Assembly: GCA_902555065.1 (NCBI GenBank)
Contig: CACDQQ010000004.1
Span: forward strand, 52,397 to 116,396
DNA: 64,000 nt
Source of the DNA: an uncultured Pelagibacteraceae bacterium
GTDB taxonomy: Bacteria; Pseudomonadota; Alphaproteobacteria; Pelagibacterales; Pelagibacteraceae
Direction of reading: 5' to 3'
Shown: positions 60,970 to 64,000 of the stretch, piece after piece
Layout of the letters: each line of letters begins with the position of its first letter
How positions within the stretch are numbered: position 1 is the first letter of the stretch
Translations under genes and position numbers: made by a program
Notes under the pieces: generated by a model
What the model was told of the DNA's origin: nothing
The model's input: the letters and a program-made list of their open reading frames with translations, nothing else
The model's database searches: none

Positions 60970-61794
60970 ATGGAATTTGAAGCATTTAAAATGGATGGAT
61001 TAGGTAACGACTTTGTTATTATTGATCAGAGAATAAATAGTTTAAACTTATCAAATGACCAAATCTTAAAAATTTGTGACAGAGATTTCATAGGGTGCGA
61101 TCAGTTGATCTACATAAACAAAAGTCAAAAAGCTGATGCTGATGTTGCTTTTTTTAACTCAGATGGAAGCCGCTCAGATGCATGTGGAAATGGAACTAGA
61201 TGTGTTGCTTATTTACTAAGTATTGAAAAAAATAAAAAAGAAATTGAAATTTTGGTATCCTCAAAAATATTAAAATCTAAAGTTCTTAATAATAAAGATG
61301 TTGAGACGATAATTGGAACTCCAAATTTAGAGTGGAACAAAATTCCTTTAAGTAAAAATCTTGATACTAAAAATCTATCACTTGGTATGATTGATATTGA
61401 CGGAAATAAAATGAATGGTGGTATTGCAGTGAATGTTGGTAACCCTCATGTAGTATATTTTTGTGAGGATATAGAAAAAATAAATTTAAAAAAATATGGA
61501 CCATTAATAGAAAATCATGAAGTTTTCCCTGAGAAATGCAATGTCACAATAGCTCAGAAAATTAGTGATCAACATTACAAAATTAAAGTTTGGGAGAGGG
61601 GTGCAGGTTTAACAAAAGCTTGCGGGACTGCAGCATGTGCAACAGCAGTCGCAGCTAATTTAAATCAACTACAAAACAGTAATTCAAAAATAGAATTTTC
61701 AACAGGTATTTTAAATATTCAAATTGATAATGAATTAAATATAAAAATGAGAGGTCCTGTATCTGAAATTGAAAAGATTAATATCAAAATATAA
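60970..61794 (+). CDS. dapF: Diaminopimelate epimerase
   Basis: The 274-residue protein has the two-domain DapF fold with catalytic cysteines C72 (SDACGNGTRCVAYLL) and C218 (TKACGTAACATAVAA). The N-terminal KMDGLGNDFVIID is present. It converts LL- to meso-diaminopimelate for lysine and peptidoglycan. It is coupled to ftsY by a TAATG and is divergent from ffh. In many alphaproteobacteria a MiaB-like gene lies between dapF and ftsY; here there is none. Confidence 0.96.
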   Translation: MEFEAFKMDGLGNDFVIIDQRINSLNLSNDQILKICDRDFIGCDQLIYINKSQKADADVAFFNSDGSRSDACGNGTRCVAYLLSIEKNKKEIEILVSSKILKSKVLNNKDVETIIGTPNLEWNKIPLSKNLDTKNLSLGMIDIDGNKMNGGIAVNVGNPHVVYFCEDIEKINLKKYGPLIENHEVFPEKCNVTIAQKISDQHYKIKVWERGAGLTKACGTAACATAVAANLNQLQNSNSKIEFSTGILNIQIDNELNIKMRGPVSEIEKINIKI

Positions 61795-62711
61795 TGGGTA
61801 TTTTTGGAAAATTTAAAATCGGATTTAAAAGAAGTGCAAGCAATATAGCATCAGGCCTTAAAGAAATAATAGTTAAGAAAGAAATTGACGATGCAACTCT
61901 TGATAAAATAGAAGAATTCTTGATCGGCTCAGATGTGGGCATAGATGCAGCATCAGAGATAAAATCTATAATTGCTCAAAAAAAGATTGATCCTAAAAAT
62001 GATCCAATCAAGGAAGTTTTCGAAATACTTAATAATTATATTTTAGAACTAATGACACCCCTAGAAAAAAAAGATTTTTTTTTAAAAAAGGAAAAGACAA
62101 ATATAATATTAGTTTCAGGTGTTAATGGAGTTGGTAAGACAACTACTATTGGAAAATTAGGAAAAATATTTATACAAAATAATAATAAAGTTCTTTTTTC
62201 AGCATGCGATACATTTAGAGCAGCTGCTATTGATCAATTAGAAGAATGGGCTAACAGGGTTGATGCTAAAATTGTAAAATCAGATCCTGGTTCAGATCCG
62301 GCTTCAGTTGCTTTTAAAGCAATGGAAATAGCTCAAAATCAAAAAATAAATCAAATAATAGTAGACACGGCAGGAAGATTGCAAAATAAAAAGAATTTAA
62401 TGGATGAATTAAAAAAAATAGGAAATGTAATTAAAAAAAGTGATGAAACAGCACCTCACGAGGTTATTTTAGTTTTAGATGCAACGTCGGGACAAAACAT
62501 AATTAATCAACTCGAAGAATTTAACAAATTACTTCCAATTACAGGCATCATAATGACAAAACTTGATGGAACTGCAAAAGGTGGAATATTGATTGCGATT
62601 TCAAAGAAATATAAAGTACCTATTGTTGGTCTTGGACTTGGAGAAAAAGAGGATGACTTACAAATATTTGAAGCTGAGAAGTTTGCAAATGCTTTTACCC
62701 AAGTTAATTAA
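61794..62711 (+). CDS. ftsY: Signal recognition particle receptor FtsY
   Basis: The 305-residue SRP GTPase has an N domain and a G domain with VSGVNGVGKTTTIGKLG, ACDTFRAAAIDQLEEWA, VDTAGRLQNKKNLMDEL and IMTKLDGTAKGG. The long acidic A domain of E. coli FtsY is missing. A short amphipathic start (GIFGKFKIGFKRSASNIASGL) may serve for membrane contact. It receives Ffh-ribosome complexes at the inner membrane. Its last bases form the palindrome TTAATTAA shared with the convergent gene. Confidence 0.97.
   Translation: MGIFGKFKIGFKRSASNIASGLKEIIVKKEIDDATLDKIEEFLIGSDVGIDAASEIKSIIAQKKIDPKNDPIKEVFEILNNYILELMTPLEKKDFFLKKEKTNIILVSGVNGVGKTTTIGKLGKIFIQNNNKVLFSACDTFRAAAIDQLEEWANRVDAKIVKSDPGSDPASVAFKAMEIAQNQKINQIIVDTAGRLQNKKNLMDELKKIGNVIKKSDETAPHEVILVLDATSGQNIINQLEEFNKLLPITGIIMTKLDGTAKGGILIAISKKYKVPIVGLGLGEKEDDLQIFEAEKFANAFTQVN
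62704..62711. other. Palindrome TTAATTAA serving as stop codon for both convergent genes (ftsY/secreted protein)
   Basis: ftsY ends AAT TAA at 62711, and the opposite gene ends AAT TAA at 62704. It is the same eight-base arrangement as at 28082. Each gene ends with Asn followed by stop. Confidence 0.9.
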
Positions 62712-63267
62712 GCAAATTTTTAGAAATTAAAGGTTTATAGATATTGCACTCAAAATTATTTTTTAGAGATTTATAACCACAGTTTTCAGCATAAGAAGAG
62801 ATTATAAAATTTAATTTTCCAGAAGTCTTAGCAATTTCTAGCTTATTATTTTTTATGTCATATTTTAAATTTTCATTAAAATTTTTTTTTGCACTTATCA
62901 AAATTAAAGTGTTGTTGTCATTTAATAAATAGTAAGCAAAATCCTCTGGGAAAAGTGGGTAATTATATTTTTTTGATATTTTTTTAACTTTTTTTGGAAA
63001 CCAGTCATATGAAATTAAAGGGTAATCTTTATTTAAATTTTTATCATATAAGTATAAGTCCTGTGGAAAATCATTAATATAATTAGAAAATTCTCCCTTT
63101 GCTAAAATAGCTTTTTTCCGTGTTTTAAAATATAGAGTGAACTCACTATTATAAGAGTTCATTTTTCCAATATGAAAATAATTGTTTTCATAGTACTCAT
63201 TATTTATTTCTGAACTAAGTTTTGTTGGCAATATTAATAAAAAAAGTAATAAAGGGAATTTAAACAT
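62704..63267 (-). CDS. Small secreted or periplasmic protein of unknown function
   Basis: The 187-residue protein starts with a clear signal peptide (hydrophobic residues about 5-15, LLLFLLILPTKLSS), so it is exported. The mature part is rich in Asn, Lys, Tyr and Phe, and has several short beta-like stretches (FHIGKMNSYNSEFTLYF, NTLILISAKK, GKLNFIISSY). Two or three Cys near the C-terminus (ENCGYKSLKNNFECNI) could form a disulfide. I do not recognise the family. It lies just after an alpha/beta hydrolase gene on the same strand (48-base gap) and may be in one transcript with it. It is a real gene by its signal peptide and exact packing with ftsY. Confidence 0.75.
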   Translation of the reverse strand: MFKFPLLLFLLILPTKLSSEINNEYYENNYFHIGKMNSYNSEFTLYFKTRKKAILAKGEFSNYINDFPQDLYLYDKNLNKDYPLISYDWFPKKVKKISKKYNYPLFPEDFAYYLLNDNNTLILISAKKNFNENLKYDIKNNKLEIAKTSGKLNFIISSYAENCGYKSLKNNFECNIYKPLISKNLLN

Positions 63268-63315
63268 ATCTAAAATTAGAATTTAAAAGTGATGTGGATT
63301 TGTTTAAATTATGTC

Positions 63316-64000
63316 TTAATTTAAACTTTTTATAAAATTGTCGATTGATTGAATTAAATTTTTATTAAATTCCATCATATGGTCGTCGTTGTCATTAAAA
63401 TAATTTGACTTAACACCACCATATTTATTAAATATTTCTTCACCCATATAAAATGGTACAATATTATCCTTTTTTCCATGCATCACATGCATGGGAAACT
63501 TTATTTTGTTAATTTTTTCAATAGATTTGTATTTATCTTTTAAAATAATTTTTGCAGGAAGATATGGGTAATATTTTTGCGCAAGAATCTCCATGGATGT
63601 AAAAGGGGACTCTAATATTATACCTGCAAATAAATTGTTACTTGCGGTCTCTATTGCCACAGCAGTGCCAAGAGATTCTCCATAGAGAACAATATCTTTA
63701 TCTTTTATATTGTTTTGATTAAGCCATTCTTTGGCTTTAATTGCATCTTTATAAAGACCAATTTCAGTTGGTTTGCCTTTGTTTCCACTAAAGCCTCTAT
63801 ATGCAAAAATTAAATAGTTTAAATCTAAATCTGCAAACTCATTTAGTTTATAAATTCTATTATCTAATTTTCCAGCATTTCCGTGAAAAAAAAGCAAGGT
63901 TTTAAAGTTATTATTTTTTTTGTAATACCATCCAACTAGATCATTATCAGATTGAATACTTACTTTTTCGATTTTGTGAGATAGAGGTCCTTCATCTAAA
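63316..64000 (-). CDS. Alpha/beta hydrolase (BAAT/dienelactone-hydrolase-like), cut by the right edge
   Basis: The open frame continues to the window edge, so the N-terminus is missing; the visible part has about 227 residues. An oxyanion-hole motif LLFFHGNAG is followed by the nucleophile motif LYGESLGTAVAIE, an acid in HGKKDNIVPFYMGEE and the histidine in NDDDHMMEFNKNL. The text FAYRGFSGNKGKPTE is typical of the YfhR/ABHD13-like group of membrane-associated serine hydrolases. The substrate is unknown. The region after 63897 has no ATG start; translation clearly comes from beyond the edge. Confidence 0.85.
   Translation of the reverse strand, partial: LDEGPLSHKIEKVSIQSDNDLVGWYYKKNNNFKTLLFFHGNAGKLDNRIYKLNEFADLDLNYLIFAYRGFSGNKGKPTEIGLYKDAIKAKEWLNQNNIKDKDIVLYGESLGTAVAIETASNNLFAGIILESPFTSMEILAQKYYPYLPAKIILKDKYKSIEKINKIKFPMHVMHGKKDNIVPFYMGEEIFNKYGGVKSNYFNDNDDHMMEFNKNLIQSIDNFIKSLN

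Overview
The window looks like a stretch of a SAR11 (Candidatus Pelagibacter, Alphaproteobacteria) chromosome. It is very AT-rich and tightly packed, with most gene junctions overlapping or abutting, and I see no mobile element, CRISPR array, tRNA or rRNA. It carries the DMSP demethylation genes dmdA/dmdB/dmdC, a class I lysyl-tRNA synthetase, a ChvG/ChvI-type two-component system, a RegA/ActR-type regulator and a SAM-II riboswitch in front of metX. Species assignment is inference from gene content and order.

Layout. 1-5.5 kb: a ChvG-like sensor kinase cut by the left edge, its regulator ChvI, DNA polymerase I, a BioY biotin transporter and a RegA-type regulator. 5.7-9.8 kb: a polyamine cluster (ornithine decarboxylase, a deoxyhypusine/homospermidine synthase homologue, N-carbamoylputrescine amidase, agmatine deiminase) behind an attenuator-like leader. 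9.8-13.3 kb: queuosine-precursor transporter, L28, PyrD and class I LysRS. 13.4-16.9 kb: TrkH, an AmpG-like transporter and an NlpC/P60 hydrolase. 16.9-18.9 kb: TyrA and HisC. 19.0-21.5 kb: SAM-II riboswitch, metX, metW and a GloB-like hydrolase. 21.6-28.1 kb: rplU-rpmA-obgE-proB-proA-nadD-rsfS-ctpA-rppH. 28.1-32.9 kb: the F1 sector genes atpHAGDC. 33.0-35.6 kb: priA and a methyltransferase.

35.6-60.8 kb is one continuous minus-strand block of 22 genes. In transcription order it runs ffh, rpsP, trmD, rplS, leuC, leuD, leuB, dmdC, dmdB, dmdA, asd, sdhC, sdhD, sdhA, sdhB, mmsA, mdh, sucC, sucD, sucA, sucB, lpd. It contains half of the TCA cycle (2-oxoglutarate to oxaloacetate), leucine synthesis and most of the DMSP demethylation route. 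The metabolism connects: Asd and MetX lead to O-acetylhomoserine, and the dmd pathway can supply methanethiol for methionine synthesis. 61.0-64 kb holds dapF-ftsY, a small secreted protein of unknown function and an alpha/beta hydrolase cut by the right edge.

Most notable observations: (i) both axial haem b histidines of succinate dehydrogenase appear to be replaced (Gln in SdhC, Phe in SdhD) while quinone-site residues are kept; (ii) the leader of ffh can form several hairpins, a loop-to-start-codon pairing and mutually exclusive stems that I cannot match to a known family; (iii) the SAM-II riboswitch has a visible competing stem downstream; (iv) the bacterial deoxyhypusine synthase homologue keeps the catalytic lysine but differs at substrate-pocket positions; (v) all six convergent gene pairs end within 8 bases of overlap to 3 bases of gap, two of them sharing the palindrome TTAATTAA as stop codon for both strands.
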